NCBI GenBank assembly: GCA_009777175.1
Contig: WRMI01000014.1
Coordinates: forward strand, 1-53,740
DNA from: Marinilabiliaceae bacterium
GTDB lineage: Bacteria > Bacteroidota > Bacteroidia > Bacteroidales > Marinilabiliaceae
Reading direction: 5' to 3'
Length of the DNA: 53,740 nucleotides
Position numbers and translations under genes: made by a program. Below the pieces are notes generated by a model, which saw only the letters and a list, made by a program, of their open reading frames with translations, was not told the DNA's origin and did not search any database. Numbering within the stretch: position 1 is the stretch's first letter; each line of letters starts with the position of its first letter. Positions 26,606 to 34,425 of this stretch are shown here, one piece after another.

Positions 26606-27328
26606 ATGAAAAGAATAATAATTTTTTTAAGTTTGGGAGTATTCTTAAATATCTCTCTTTTTGCGCAATCAATTGTGTTTTACAGAAACGGTCAGCCGTT
26701 GCCAAACAATGCACAAGTTGTGATTACCGAAGTCGATGAAGATGAATGGGGACGCGCAACAATGGAATCAGGAGTTTATGTTAACAACACGACTTCATCT
26801 ACTCTTTCAATAGAATTGGTACAAACTGTATTGGAAAGTCCCTCTTCGGGAGAATTTGAAGTTTGTATGGGCGGCAGTTGCTTTGCACCCGGATTAAACG
26901 ATGCAACCTATCCAGGAACATTATCACCCGGCATTGAAGAAGTCCCATTGTTTCATATTCTTTTTCGTCCAATTGTTGAGGACTACACCTCTGCAAAAGT
27001 TCAATATGAAATCTACCCGATAGATAGTCCCGGAGATAAATCTACAGTGACAATTATTTATAATTATTGGAAAGCTGGCATCGACAAAATTACAAACAAC
27101 GACAACATTTCTATCTTTAAACAAAATGGACAGATATTTTTTAGGTTTGACAAAATATCACCCAATATGCAACTCTTTATTTATAATATTGCAGGAGTTG
27201 AAGTGGGTCAATACGACATAAAATCTGAAATAGTTGCCGTACAGGATAACTTGTCAAAAGGAGTTTATATTTATGCCGTTAAAGAAAAAGGTAAGGTTGT
27301 TCATTCAGGCAAATATACTAACAAATAG
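26606..27328 (+). CDS. Secreted protein with C-terminal sorting-like domain
   Basis: Exported protein of 240 residues: signal peptide KRIIIFLSLGVFLNISLFAQ (cleavage after AQ, about residue 21), then a beta-rich domain (YRNGQPLPNNAQVVITEVDE, VYVNNTTSSTLSIELVQTVL). The final ~70 residues (ISIFKQNGQIFFRFDKISPN, LFIYNIAGVEVGQYDIKSE, LSKGVYIYAVKEKGKVVHSG) match the layout of type IX secretion C-terminal sorting domains. These have paired strands with an IYN-x-x-G turn and a GVYIY strand. Two Cys (CMGGSCF) may form a disulfide. Function unknown; single gene with an AT-rich upstream region. Confidence 0.72.
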   Translation: MKRIIIFLSLGVFLNISLFAQSIVFYRNGQPLPNNAQVVITEVDEDEWGRATMESGVYVNNTTSSTLSIELVQTVLESPSSGEFEVCMGGSCFAPGLNDATYPGTLSPGIEEVPLFHILFRPIVEDYTSAKVQYEIYPIDSPGDKSTVTIIYNYWKAGIDKITNNDNISIFKQNGQIFFRFDKISPNMQLFIYNIAGVEVGQYDIKSEIVAVQDNLSKGVYIYAVKEKGKVVHSGKYTNK

Positions 27329-27364
27329 ATATTGGTTTATTTAGAAGACCCTTATTTGCAAATG

Positions 27365-27545
27365 ATTATATTTCGGTATACTTAATGTATTAATTGTATT
27401 AGTGGAAATTAGTGTATATCAATAAATTCAATATCTCAATACGTTCAATAACAAACAAATTCGTGACTATAAAAAATCCTTTGTGTACTTTGTGAATCCT
27501 TTGTGTCCTTTGTGGTAAAAAAAATTACGGTTTGAAAAAATAATT
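27365..27545. repeat. Dispersed repeat cluster
   Basis: The gap between the secreted protein and the kinase gene is filled with recurring phrases (TTTGTGTACTTTGTGAATCC, TTCGTGACTATAAAAAATCC) of the same family as at 8301, 31440 and 31500. No gene is supported. Confidence 0.55.
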
Positions 27546-27565
27546 AGTGGCTTAAAAACAAAAAT

Positions 27566-28411
27566 ATGATACTAATAGCAGATGGCGGCTCAACGAGCGT
27601 TGATTGGTGCATTGTTAATAACGGCAAAGTAGAAAAGACAACATTTTGTTACGGAATTAACCCTTTCATCAGAAGTTACGAAGATATTTATGGTGAAATA
27701 AAAAATTTTGTTTTGCCCAATTTAAAAGATTTTTCCATTGAAACAATCTATTTTTTTGGTGCGGGTTGTTTGTCTTCTGAAACCAACGAAATTATAAGAC
27801 GTGCCATTGCCGCAAATTTTAACGTAAAGGATATACGTATTGACAGCGATTTGATGGGTGCTGCTCTTGCACTTTGCAGAAATAATCCGGGTATTGTCGG
27901 AATTCTCGGAACTGGTTCTAATTCATGCTTTTATGATGGTGAAAAAATTACAGAACACATTCCTCCACTTGGATATATTCTTGGCGACGAAGGTAGCGGG
28001 GCAGTTTTAGGTCGCACTTTTTTAAACGAATGCCTGAAAAACCAACTTACAAAAGGTATTAAAGAAAAATTTTTAGAAGAGTACAATCTTACTATTCCCG
28101 AAATTTTAAACAAAGTTTATAATGAACCAATGCCAAATAAGTTTTTAGGACAGATTGCTGACTTTTTGGTTTTGAATTTTGAAGACGAATCGATAAAATC
28201 TTTGGTTCGCAACTCTTTTGCCGACTTTTTTCGTAAAAATATTTTGCAATATGATTATAAAAAATTTCCCGTAAATTTTGTGGGTTCGGTTGCATTTATT
28301 TTTCAGGAAACCATCAAAGATATTGCCAACGATAGAGGTATCAACATCGGCGAAATTCATGAAAGTCCAATGGACGGATTGATTGAGTATTATTCGTTAA
28401 TAAGGGAATGA
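27566..28411 (+). CDS. BadF/BadG/BcrA/BcrD-type ATPase, N-acetylglucosamine kinase-like
   Basis: Member of the ASKHA superfamily, 281 residues, close to the size of bacterial and eukaryotic-type N-acetylglucosamine kinases. Phosphate-1 motif: LIADGGSTSVDWCIV (residues 3-17). Sugar-side Asp: DSDLMGAALAL (about 93). Phosphate-2: GILGTGSNSCFYDG (about 113-126). Conserved LGYILGDEGSGAVLG (about 135-149). Adenosine motif: VNFVGSVAFIFQ (about 233). It probably phosphorylates an amino sugar in the cytoplasm during cell-wall recycling or glycan use. The neighbours do not name the substrate. Confidence 0.8.
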   Translation: MILIADGGSTSVDWCIVNNGKVEKTTFCYGINPFIRSYEDIYGEIKNFVLPNLKDFSIETIYFFGAGCLSSETNEIIRRAIAANFNVKDIRIDSDLMGAALALCRNNPGIVGILGTGSNSCFYDGEKITEHIPPLGYILGDEGSGAVLGRTFLNECLKNQLTKGIKEKFLEEYNLTIPEILNKVYNEPMPNKFLGQIADFLVLNFEDESIKSLVRNSFADFFRKNILQYDYKKFPVNFVGSVAFIFQETIKDIANDRGINIGEIHESPMDGLIEYYSLIRE

Positions 28412-28500
28412 TTAGTGGTTAGTGGTTAGTGATTAGTGGTTAGTGGTTAGTGGTTAGAATAACCTTTTTTTCACCTTATTTTTTCTACAAAACAACCTTA
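28412..28500. repeat. TTAGTGG tandem repeat plus ACCTTATT motif
   Basis: Bases 28412-28457 are imperfect tandem copies of GATTAGTGGTTAGTG. Next comes ACCTTTTTTTCACCTTATTT and CTACAAAACAACC, which resembles the outer arm of the hairpin element at 12236 (ACCTTATTTTTCCTACAAG type), so this may be a partial copy of it. Confidence 0.6.
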
Positions 28501-28529
28501 GTAGCAGTAAAATAAACAGATAACTCAAA

Positions 28530-29156
28530 ATGTTAGAAACTCCAATTTTTTCCACTGCTTTTTTTCCACCTGTGCAATATTTTTCGCATCTTTATGCTGC
28601 TAAGAATGTTTTGATGGAAGCGAATGAAAATTATCAAAAAAAAAGTTACCGAAATCGCTGTATGATTTGTGGTGCTAACGGAACTATTACTCTTTCTGTT
28701 CCTGTCGAAAAATCTATAAACCTAAAGCAGCCTGTTAAAGATGTTCGAGTTGTTTATCATTCTAATTGGAACGAAAATCATTGGAAAACAATTGAATCAG
28801 CATATAGCTCATCTCCCTATTTTCTATTTTATGAAAATGATATTCGCCCAATTTTTACAAAAAAATGGAATTTTTTATTAGATTTGAATATTGCATCTAT
28901 CCATAGTATAACAGATTGCCTCGAAATTGAGTGTGAAATTAATTTGACTCAAAATTATAATCCTGTCGGTTATTACGAAAAAGATTTTAGAGAACTCATT
29001 AATCATAAAAAAGATATTAAAAAAGATAAAGAGTTTACTCCCATGGAGTATCATCAAGTTTTTGCACAAAAACATGGATTTATACCAAATTTGAGCATTT
29101 TAGATTTGTTGTTCAACAAAGGACCCGAAACTGAACTGATTTTAAGCAGAGTGTAG
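28530..29156 (+). CDS. WbqC-like family protein
   Basis: Soluble protein of 208 residues of the WbqC family, found in polysaccharide and O-antigen loci and as a single housekeeping-like gene in Bacteroidota. Its biochemical role is not established. Features: FFPPVQYFSHL near the N-terminus (12-22), the segment ENYQKKSYRNRCMICGANG (about 34-52), TLSVPVEKS, and the conserved NWNENHWKTIESAYSSSPYF block (about 79-98) with W and H residues. In many relatives it lies beside the signal peptidase lep gene, which is not seen here. It ends 2 bases before the substrate-binding protein gene, suggesting co-transcription. Confidence 0.83.
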   Translation: MLETPIFSTAFFPPVQYFSHLYAAKNVLMEANENYQKKSYRNRCMICGANGTITLSVPVEKSINLKQPVKDVRVVYHSNWNENHWKTIESAYSSSPYFLFYENDIRPIFTKKWNFLLDLNIASIHSITDCLEIECEINLTQNYNPVGYYEKDFRELINHKKDIKKDKEFTPMEYHQVFAQKHGFIPNLSILDLLFNKGPETELILSRV

Positions 29157-29158
29157 AT

Positions 29159-30328
29159 ATGAAATTTTTTTTAGAGATTTTTATAAAAAGCAGGTATCAA
29201 CTTTTTTTGTTGCTAACTATTTTATTTATAACTATTTCATCATGTTTTCAGGGTAAAAAGCGTGGAATAGATTTTGATTTAGCAAACTTTGGCGAGCCTG
29301 ATTCGTTGTATGAACCGCTTTATTCCAAAGGTTTTAAAATATTTTATTTTGGTTCTGATAAAATTGTTGAAGTTCTTAATCCTTGGGATGAAAATGCCCC
29401 GTCAGACCTCTTTTTTATTGACAATACGGGTTTAAGAAATGTTTCAGGATTACCCATAATTAAGGCACCAGTTACAAATTGGTCTGCATTCTCGTCTTCG
29501 CAGGTTGTAATGGCTGATAAACTTGATGTTATTGAAACGCTTAAAAGTGTTGCAGACCCCGAATATATTTCAAATCATAAAATAAAAGAAGGAGTTATTT
29601 CAGGAACGGTAAAAAATGCAGGAACAGTTTATGAGCCTGATATTGAAACACTTATTGTATCTCAACCTCAATTTATTTTTGTTTCTACATATAAAGAAAA
29701 TCATTATGACAGGTTGAATAATGTTGGTTTAATCACAATACCAGATGCAGGATATTTGGAAACGGTGCCTTTGGGACGTGCCGAATGGATTATTTTTTTT
29801 GGTGCATTCTTTAATTTAGAAGAGGAGGCAAAAAAGATTTTCAAAGAAGTGGAAATATCTTATAATGAGACCAAAGCAATTTTATCTGAAATAATTCACC
29901 GACCCACTGTTACAACAGGATTCCTTTATCAAGATATTTGGTTTGTGCCTGCCGGCGACAGTTATATCGCCACTTTGTTTCGCGATGCAGGCGCTGATTA
30001 TCCATATTCCGACACCAAAGGAACTGGCTCATTAGGTTTTGATTTTGAAAAAGTGTTTTTTGATACATATCAAAGTGATTTTTGGATGTTTACGGTAAAT
30101 CACCCCGGAAATTTCACTTATGCAGATTTTCAATCCATGGATGCCCGTTATGCTCAATTTAAGGCTTTCAAAGAAAATAAGATAATATATTCAAATACTT
30201 ATAATTCAGGTTATTATGAATGGGGTTGGATGGAGCCGCACACTATTTTAAAAGATTTAGGAAAAGCATTTCATCCAGCGCTTTTTGCAGATCATAAACC
30301 AATTTTTTTTACTATCTTGCAGCCGTGA
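29159..30328 (+). CDS. ABC transporter substrate-binding lipoprotein, FecB/BtuF-like
   Basis: Periplasmic-side lipoprotein of 389 residues that would present an iron chelate or cobalamin to an inner-membrane permease. The lipoprotein signal ends at Cys29 (LLLTILFITISSCFQG). The class III fold is visible: VVMADKLDVIETLKSVAD (first lobe), IETLIVSQPQFIFVSTYKEN, IPDAGYLETVPLGRAEWI, and a second lobe with YIATLFRDAGADYPYSDTKG. This family handles iron-siderophore, haem or B12; the sequence does not settle which. It is followed 33 bases later by a FecCD permease gene, the expected partner, but no ATPase gene follows. Confidence 0.88.
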   Translation: MKFFLEIFIKSRYQLFLLLTILFITISSCFQGKKRGIDFDLANFGEPDSLYEPLYSKGFKIFYFGSDKIVEVLNPWDENAPSDLFFIDNTGLRNVSGLPIIKAPVTNWSAFSSSQVVMADKLDVIETLKSVADPEYISNHKIKEGVISGTVKNAGTVYEPDIETLIVSQPQFIFVSTYKENHYDRLNNVGLITIPDAGYLETVPLGRAEWIIFFGAFFNLEEEAKKIFKEVEISYNETKAILSEIIHRPTVTTGFLYQDIWFVPAGDSYIATLFRDAGADYPYSDTKGTGSLGFDFEKVFFDTYQSDFWMFTVNHPGNFTYADFQSMDARYAQFKAFKENKIIYSNTYNSGYYEWGWMEPHTILKDLGKAFHPALFADHKPIFFTILQP

Positions 30329-30361
30329 TTTTGTCTATAAACAAATGATTTTCAAAATAAT

Positions 30362-31378
30362 ATGCGTTTTACTTTGTCTATTTCAATAATAATTATATCA
30401 GGAATTGTATTGTTTATTCTGAATATAGCGGTGGGCACGGTCTTTATTCCAATCAGAAATGTAATAGAAATATTATCAGGGGATGGATTAAGTCCTGAAA
30501 GTTGGACAATTATTGTAAAAAATAGTCGTTTACCTCAGGCATTAACGGCATTGTTAGCGGGGTCGGGGTTAGCCGTTGGCGGATTACAGATGCAAACACT
30601 ATTCAGAAATCCTCTTGCTGACCCTACTTTAATAGGAGTTAGTTCCGGCGCAGGATTGGGAGTTGCATTGGTTTTGATGACAAGCAGTTTTGCAGGAATT
30701 GTTTTGTCGACAACGGGTTTTCTGGGTAGTTTAACAATTACTTTTGCTGCTTTTTGTGGAGCATCTATCTCGCTCTTTGTTATTCTATTTTTGGCAGGTA
30801 GACTAAAAAATAACGTAATGTTACTAATAGCGGGTATTATGATAGGATATGTTGCCTCTTCTTTAATAAGTATTCTTAATTTTTACGGCATGAAGGATGA
30901 TGTACACTCGTTTGTAATATGGGGATTAGGAAGTTTTTCTGCTGTTTCGTGGGAAAAGATGTTATTTTTTTGCCCCGCACTTTTGATAGGGCTATTTTTT
31001 TCTTTTCTTTTGATAAAACCGCTGAACGTATTGTTGCTGGGTGAAAACTATGCACAAAATTTGGGTATTAACATCAAAAGGACTCGCTTTATCATATTAT
31101 TAGTTACGGGCTTATTAACATCAGTTGTAACATCATTTTGCGGTCCTATTTCCTTTTTGGGATTGGCAGTTCCACATCTCACAAAAGGAGTTTTACGTAC
31201 CTCAAATCATTTAAAATTAGTACCTTCTGTTATGTTGAGTGGTGCTTCACTTGCTCTTTTATGTAATTTAATATCACGCTTACCCGGTTTTGACGGAACA
31301 TTGCCCATAAATGCCGTAACAGGAATTATTGGCGCACCAATAGTTATTTGGCTTTTGGCAAAAAGAAAAATTGGATAA
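30362..31378 (+). CDS. FecCD-family ABC permease
   Basis: Inner-membrane permease of 338 residues with about nine to ten hydrophobic helices, the size of BtuC/FhuB-half/FecCD proteins. Conserved blocks: SRLPQALTALLAGSGLAVGG (about 54-73), QTLFRNPLADPTLIGVSSGA (about 78-97), the cytoplasmic coupling segment LGENYAQNLGINIKRTRF (about 226-243), and FCGPISFLGLAVPHLTKGVL (about 259-278). It would move an iron-siderophore, haem or cobalamin using energy from a BtuD/FecE-type ATPase. The gene order binding protein-permease normally continues with that ATPase, but 31379-31755 is non-coding repeat sequence. Confidence 0.92.
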   Translation: MRFTLSISIIIISGIVLFILNIAVGTVFIPIRNVIEILSGDGLSPESWTIIVKNSRLPQALTALLAGSGLAVGGLQMQTLFRNPLADPTLIGVSSGAGLGVALVLMTSSFAGIVLSTTGFLGSLTITFAAFCGASISLFVILFLAGRLKNNVMLLIAGIMIGYVASSLISILNFYGMKDDVHSFVIWGLGSFSAVSWEKMLFFCPALLIGLFFSFLLIKPLNVLLLGENYAQNLGINIKRTRFIILLVTGLLTSVVTSFCGPISFLGLAVPHLTKGVLRTSNHLKLVPSVMLSGASLALLCNLISRLPGFDGTLPINAVTGIIGAPIVIWLLAKRKIG

Positions 31379-31725
31379 AAACGATACGCGGATTTGAGGG
31401 ATTTTTGCGGATTTTATGTGGTTAGATTTTTTACCACAAAGTCACACAAAGGATTTGGTTATTGAATTTATTGAAATACACGAAGTCGCACAAAGGATTT
31501 TTTAGCCACGAATTACACGAATTTTCGTAGGGTATTTTCATAATTCTTTGTGATTTAAGGAAATAGGAACTACCAAGTCAGGAGTTCTGATATTACTACC
31601 CAAAATAAATCCCCGAAAATCCGTCCAATCCGTCTAATCCGTGTATCCCCCAATAATTTCAGTACTCTTGACTTTTGGTAAATAAAAAATTTTTACATTA
31701 GAGGTTTAAATTCAAAAAATTTGTC
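31379..31725. repeat. Gene-free dispersed-repeat cluster
   Basis: Where an ABC ATPase gene would be expected there is none. Instead recurrent phrases fill the space: GGATTTGAGGGATTTTTGCG, CACAAAGTCACACAAAGGAT, CCACGAATTACACGAATTTT, and CCGTCCAATCCGTCTAATCC. The last is also at about 32585, 34390 and 40365. Confidence 0.6.
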
Positions 31726-31733
31726 TAATTTTG
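31726..31733 (+). promoter_or_regulatory. -7 promoter element of mazEF
   Basis: TAATTTTG, 22 bases before the mazE ATG, matches the Bacteroidota -7 consensus; a TTTA at 31705-31708 is a possible -33 element. Confidence 0.55.
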
Positions 31734-31755
31734 TATTTTCAAACATATACAAAGT

Positions 31756-32007
31756 ATGGAAACGAACATAACAATAGAACAATGGGGTAATGGCTTGGGG
31801 ATAAATATTCCGTCTGTAATAGCCAATGGAATGTCACTGAAAGAGGGACTTTCTGTAAATGTACAAAGAAATGGTCGCAGAATAATTATCGAACCTTCTT
31901 TATCGCACATTTCATACAACTTAAATGAAATGCTGTCTGAAATTACGGATGATAACATTCATCAATACATCGAGACAGGAAACCCCTTAGGAAATGAAAT
32001 ATGGTAA
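31756..32007 (+). CDS. mazE: MazE-type (AbrB/SpoVT fold) antitoxin
   Basis: DNA-binding antitoxin of 83 residues. The N-terminal swapped-hairpin AbrB fold is clear: ITIEQWGNGLGINIPSVIAN (6-25), followed by LKEGLSVNVQRNGRRIIIEP. The C-terminal half (YNLNEMLSEITDDNIHQYIE) is the flexible segment that wraps around and inhibits MazF and is degraded to free the toxin. Its stop overlaps the mazF start (ATGGTAATG at 32001). Such operons repress themselves through the AbrB domain. The antitoxin reading frame looks intact although its toxin is interrupted. This is the first module of a toxin-antitoxin-rich stretch. Confidence 0.85.
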   Translation: METNITIEQWGNGLGINIPSVIANGMSLKEGLSVNVQRNGRRIIIEPSLSHISYNLNEMLSEITDDNIHQYIETGNPLGNEIW

Positions 32008-32339
32008 TGATTAATTATATACCAGAACGTGGGGATCTTGTGTGGTTAAACTTTACACCGCAGATAGGACACGAACAGTACGGAAAAAGGCCAGCAATTG
32101 TACTTTCACCGCAGGCTTACAACAAAAAATAGAAATTGGCTCTTTTTTGCCCGATAACAACCAAACAAAAGGGATATCCGTTTGAAGTAAGAATAAAAAT
32201 AGGAAAAATCAACGGCGTTGTATTGTCTGAGCAAGTAAAAAGTATGGATTGGCAACAACGAGAGGCAGAGTTTATTGCAAAAGCAAACGATGAAGAAATT
32301 AACGAAATTATCAAAAAATTAAACGTTTTAATTTTTTAG
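32001..32339 (+). pseudogene. mazF: MazF-type toxin interrupted by an in-frame TAG
   Basis: From the ATG at 32001 the frame reads VMINYIPERGDLVWLNFTPQ, IGHEQYGKRPAIVLSPQAYN, KK and then TAG at codon 44 (32130-32132). In the same frame it continues LALFCPITTKQKGYPFEVRI, GVVLSEQVKSMDWQQREAEF to a TAA at 32337-32339. Read through, it would be a 112-residue PemK/MazF endoribonuclease of normal length, with the catalytic-type Arg in GKRPAIVLSP and the Thr of CPIT. A single codon change therefore inactivates it. A TTG at 32136 could only start an incomplete protein. The antitoxin gene overlaps its 5' end. Loss of the toxin is common in decaying modules. Confidence 0.85.
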
Positions 32340-32609
32340 TTTCACAAATAACTGCTGGTAAGGTAAAGATCGCCGTTAATAAAAAAGAAGACACTGAAGT
32401 GACTGTTTTTGGCGCTATCATCACCCCACAGCCCGCAGAACATCCCACGCAGCATCACTCGGTACGAGTGCCACGTATATCACCCAGTAGGGGCGTACCC
32501 TTGCGGTCGCCCAAAAAGCGCAATTCGGGGTATGTCTAAAAAGTAAAAAACACAACCCTACACAAAAAATTAATCCGCGAAAATCCGTCTAATCCGTTTA
32601 ATCGGTGAA
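32340..32609. repeat. Gene-free repeat region
   Basis: Contains a diverged copy (about 32347-32409, TTAATAAAAAAGAAGACACT) of the repeat at 1924. A GC-rich segment follows at about 32420-32530, with GGGCGTACCCTTGCGGTCGC. The region ends with a short-repeat phrase (GAAAATCCGTCTAATCCGTT) at about 32579-32598. No gene is visible. Confidence 0.5.
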
Positions 32610-32866
32610 TCAGCAAATGAAAGTCTCATAATTATCTGGTGTAATAATTGAAACCTTTGCTTTGGGATATGTTGCTGAAAATGTTTTGCTTATTTTTGCT
32701 TTGCTTGTGATATTCCATTTGAATTCATAAGCACTCAAATTTCCGTCTTCTTCTTCCACGTAATCAATAATGTGGTCTTACCAACGTGCCTTGCACCCAT
32801 TAGTATCAGTGCCTTCCGCTTGCCTAAATCATTGACAAGCAACTTTAAAATATCTCGAAATATCAT
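32610..32866 (-). pseudogene. Internally deleted AAA/DUF4143 ATPase remnant
   Basis: On the minus strand the ATG at 32866 opens IFRDILKLLVNDLGKRKALI and LMGARHVGKTTLL, the N-terminal Walker A region of an AAA_14/DUF4143-type ATPase. About seven codons later the sequence jumps, with a frame change, to YVEEEDGNLSAYEFKWNITS and YPKAKVSIITPDNYETFIC, the family's C-terminal end. Some 300 or more residues are missing between. This is the third member of that family in the window, next to the full genes at 20127 and 37401. A promoter and two palindromes remain upstream. Confidence 0.75.
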
Positions 32867-32881
32867 AATTAAAAATTTTTG

Positions 32882-32889
32882 CAAAAATA
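32882..32889 (-). promoter_or_regulatory. -7 element upstream of the ATPase remnant
   Basis: Minus-strand TATTTTTG followed by C, 16 bases before the remnant's ATG at 32866. Confidence 0.5.
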
Positions 32890-32894
32890 CAATA

Positions 32895-32972
32895 TTTTTC
32901 TATTCAAATAGAATTTTATTGCCTTTTTTTTCTATTTCAATAGAATTTTATTGCCTTTTTTTTCTATTTCAA
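32895..32972. promoter_or_regulatory. 32-bp tandem repeat carrying paired palindromic operators
   Basis: A unit of 32 bases occurs twice and partly a third time. Each full unit contains a perfect 16-base dyad: TTCTATTCAAATAGAA at 32898-32913 and TTCTATTTCAATAGAA at 32930-32945. The spacing of 32 bases equals three helical turns, and both lie just upstream of a minus-strand -7 element, as expected of repressor sites. The cognate regulator is unknown; nearby XRE or HicB proteins are candidates. Confidence 0.55.
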
Positions 32973-33009
32973 GAATTACTGCCGGCTAAAGTACGCATTT
33001 GAGATCTTT

Positions 33010-33312
33010 TCATTTGCGTAAGTTGGGATGAAAAATGGAAGTGTTCTTAAATTGTTTAAACAGAAAGTTTTCTACAGCAAAGGTTTTGGAAAAATTATCG
33101 TTTTTTTTGTTTAAATAGATTTCGTTGTAAAAATCATAATTTAAAGCTTTTGATATTTCGAACAACAACTCGGAATTAATACTTTTACGTTTGAAAATAT
33201 TATTGACATTAGTTCGATGTACATGAATTTTCTCCGCAAATTCGCTGATATTCATTGATGTTTCTTCAAATTTTTGTTTTATGATTTTTCCGAGATGTAT
33301 GGTTGTGTGCAT
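33010..33312 (-). CDS. XRE-type helix-turn-helix regulator, copy a
   Basis: DNA-binding protein of 100 residues. The N-terminal TIHLGKIIKQKFEETSMNIS and EFAEKIHVHRTNVNNIFKRK form a Cro/C1-type helix-turn-helix (about 5-60), followed by INSELLFEISKALNYDFYNE. Compared with copy b (34402-34734) it is nearly identical through residue 75 and then ends in an unrelated tail (FLFKQFKNTSIFHPNLRK), suggesting a frame change or replaced 3' end. It is divergent from hicA1 with repeat A1 between, so it may control that promoter. In the ~120 bases upstream, GCGTG and CACGC arms (about 33323-33403) are shared with copy b. Confidence 0.75.
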   Translation of the reverse strand: MHTTIHLGKIIKQKFEETSMNISEFAEKIHVHRTNVNNIFKRKSINSELLFEISKALNYDFYNEIYLNKKNDNFSKTFAVENFLFKQFKNTSIFHPNLRK

Positions 33313-33447
33313 AAAAAAAGCGTGAAAATGTTAATAAAAATGCTTATTTACATTGTCAGGCTCTCGTATAACCTTTTTACCCAAACAAGCACAAATAATC
33401 CACGCTGCGATGCATGAACTTTGAAAACTCATTCTCGAGTGAAATTT

Positions 33448-33622
33448 ACGAGATTTCGACAATGTGAGAATATTATCTTAAAAATTCAGTTATTAATTGT
33501 TTTTATATCAATACTTTATATAATAATTATTTATATTAGTTGTTAAAAATGAGTACAAAAATAGGAAAAATTTTTTATTATGACAAGTACATTTCATTTT
33601 TTATCTTAACTTTGCAAAAATT
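33448..33622 (+). repeat. Repeat A, copy 1 (promoter cassette upstream of hicAB1)
   Basis: First of four copies (with 34871-35043, 36344-36522, 39416-39590). Shared landmarks in order: TTTCGAC or ATATGAGAATA, CAGTTATTAATTGTTTTTAT, ATATCAAT, ACAAAAATAGGAAAAATTT, then a -7 element (here TAACTTTG at 33607-33614). Each copy ends just before a toxin-antitoxin gene. The copies have diverged, so they are not recent. Confidence 0.8.
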
Positions 33623-33690
33623 TTTGGTTATTATAACGAGACAGCAAAAATGATTTTTTCTGTTGTAATTATCGTGATATGTAACACGCT

Positions 33691-33888
33691 ATTGTAAAAA
33701 AGGTTAGAGACATAATCCAGCTTATCGAAAGTGATGGTTGGTATTTCGTAAAACAAAAAGGGTCGCATAAACAGTTTAAGCATCCTATTAAGAAAGGCAA
33801 GGTTACAATTACTGACCACGGCAAAAATAAAGATTTAGATGATAAAGATGTACACTCAATTTTAAAACAAGCAGATATAAAACTATAA
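33691..33888 (+). CDS. hicA: HicA-type toxin with no canonical start codon
   Basis: The frame 33691-33888 encodes a complete HicA double-stranded-RNA-binding-fold mRNA interferase of about 65 residues: VKKVRDIIQLIESDGWYFVK, then QKGSHKQFKHPIKKGKVTIT with the catalytic His in GSHKQF (residue 26), and LDDKDVHSILKQADIKL. The codon at the expected start is ATT; the related fragment at 35688 has ATG in the same place (ACACGCTATGG against ACACGCTATTG). In-frame upstream there is a stop before any ATG, GTG or TTG. The toxin is probably poorly made or silent unless ATT is used. hicB1 follows after 2 bases. Promoter at 33607. Confidence 0.82.
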   Translation: MVKKVRDIIQLIESDGWYFVKQKGSHKQFKHPIKKGKVTITDHGKNKDLDDKDVHSILKQADIKL

Positions 33889-33890
33889 AA

Positions 33891-34292
33891 ATGGAAAAAA
33901 TATTAGTAGAAGTGAGTTTCACAGGGAAAAATTATTCGGCACATATTCCGATTTTGCTCGGATGTGTAACTACCGGATGTTCATTAGAAGAAATAAAAAC
34001 AAACGTAAAGGAAATAGTTCCTTTTCATATAGAAGGAATGCGAGAAGATAATTACAATTATCCATCCGTATTTGATAGCGAGTATGAATTTGTTTACAGA
34101 TTATCCACTGAGGCTCTTATTAAAGAGTTTAGCGGAATTTTTACAAAAACAGCATTAAGTCACGCAACAGGCATAAATCAAAGGCAAATAAGTCATTACG
34201 TTTCAGGTCGTACAACTCCCCGCCCAAAACAAAGAGAAAGAATAATAAAAGGAATTCATGCCATCAGTCGTGAATTAGCATCAGTTGTGTAG
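33891..34292 (+). CDS. hicB: HicB-type antitoxin 1
   Basis: Antitoxin of 133 residues that binds HicA and represses the operon. The N-terminal HicB fold is LVEVSFTGKNYSAHIPILLG, CVTTGCSLEEIKTNVKEIVP and FHIEGMRED. The C-terminal domain (about 92-133), ATGINQRQISHYVSGRTTPR and the IIKGIHAISRELASVV tail, is a helix-turn-helix. That C-terminal domain and its DNA are nearly identical to hicB2 (40267 end) and to the fragment at 36049, whereas the N-terminal halves are unrelated in detail. Lies 2 bases after hicA1; the stop is at the start of repeat B1. Confidence 0.88.
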   Translation: MEKILVEVSFTGKNYSAHIPILLGCVTTGCSLEEIKTNVKEIVPFHIEGMREDNYNYPSVFDSEYEFVYRLSTEALIKEFSGIFTKTALSHATGINQRQISHYVSGRTTPRPKQRERIIKGIHAISRELASVV

Positions 34293-34425
34293 GTAATTCT
34301 TTAGTTACCAAATAATAAATCCATGTGGGATGTTCGAAGGGTTAGTGTCGTTAATATTATATTACTCCTCAAATAAATCTGCGAAAATCCTTCCAATCCG
34401 TCTAATCCGCGTATCCCCCTAGATT
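34293..34425. repeat. Repeat B, copy 1 (downstream of hicB1)
   Basis: Sequence following the hicB stop, shared with 36213-36290 and 40267-40398. It begins GGTAATTCTTTAGTTACC (a weak hairpin, overlapping the stop), then AATCCATGTGGGATGTTCGA, TTAATATTATATTACTCCT and CCAATCCGTCTAATCCGCGT. It runs into the 3' end of the convergent XRE gene. Confidence 0.82.

Noticed and set aside
32130-32132. TAG read as a sense codon (recoding) in mazF
   Set aside because: Other genes in the window do not show in-frame TAG and no recoding signal was recognised; a nonsense mutation is simpler.
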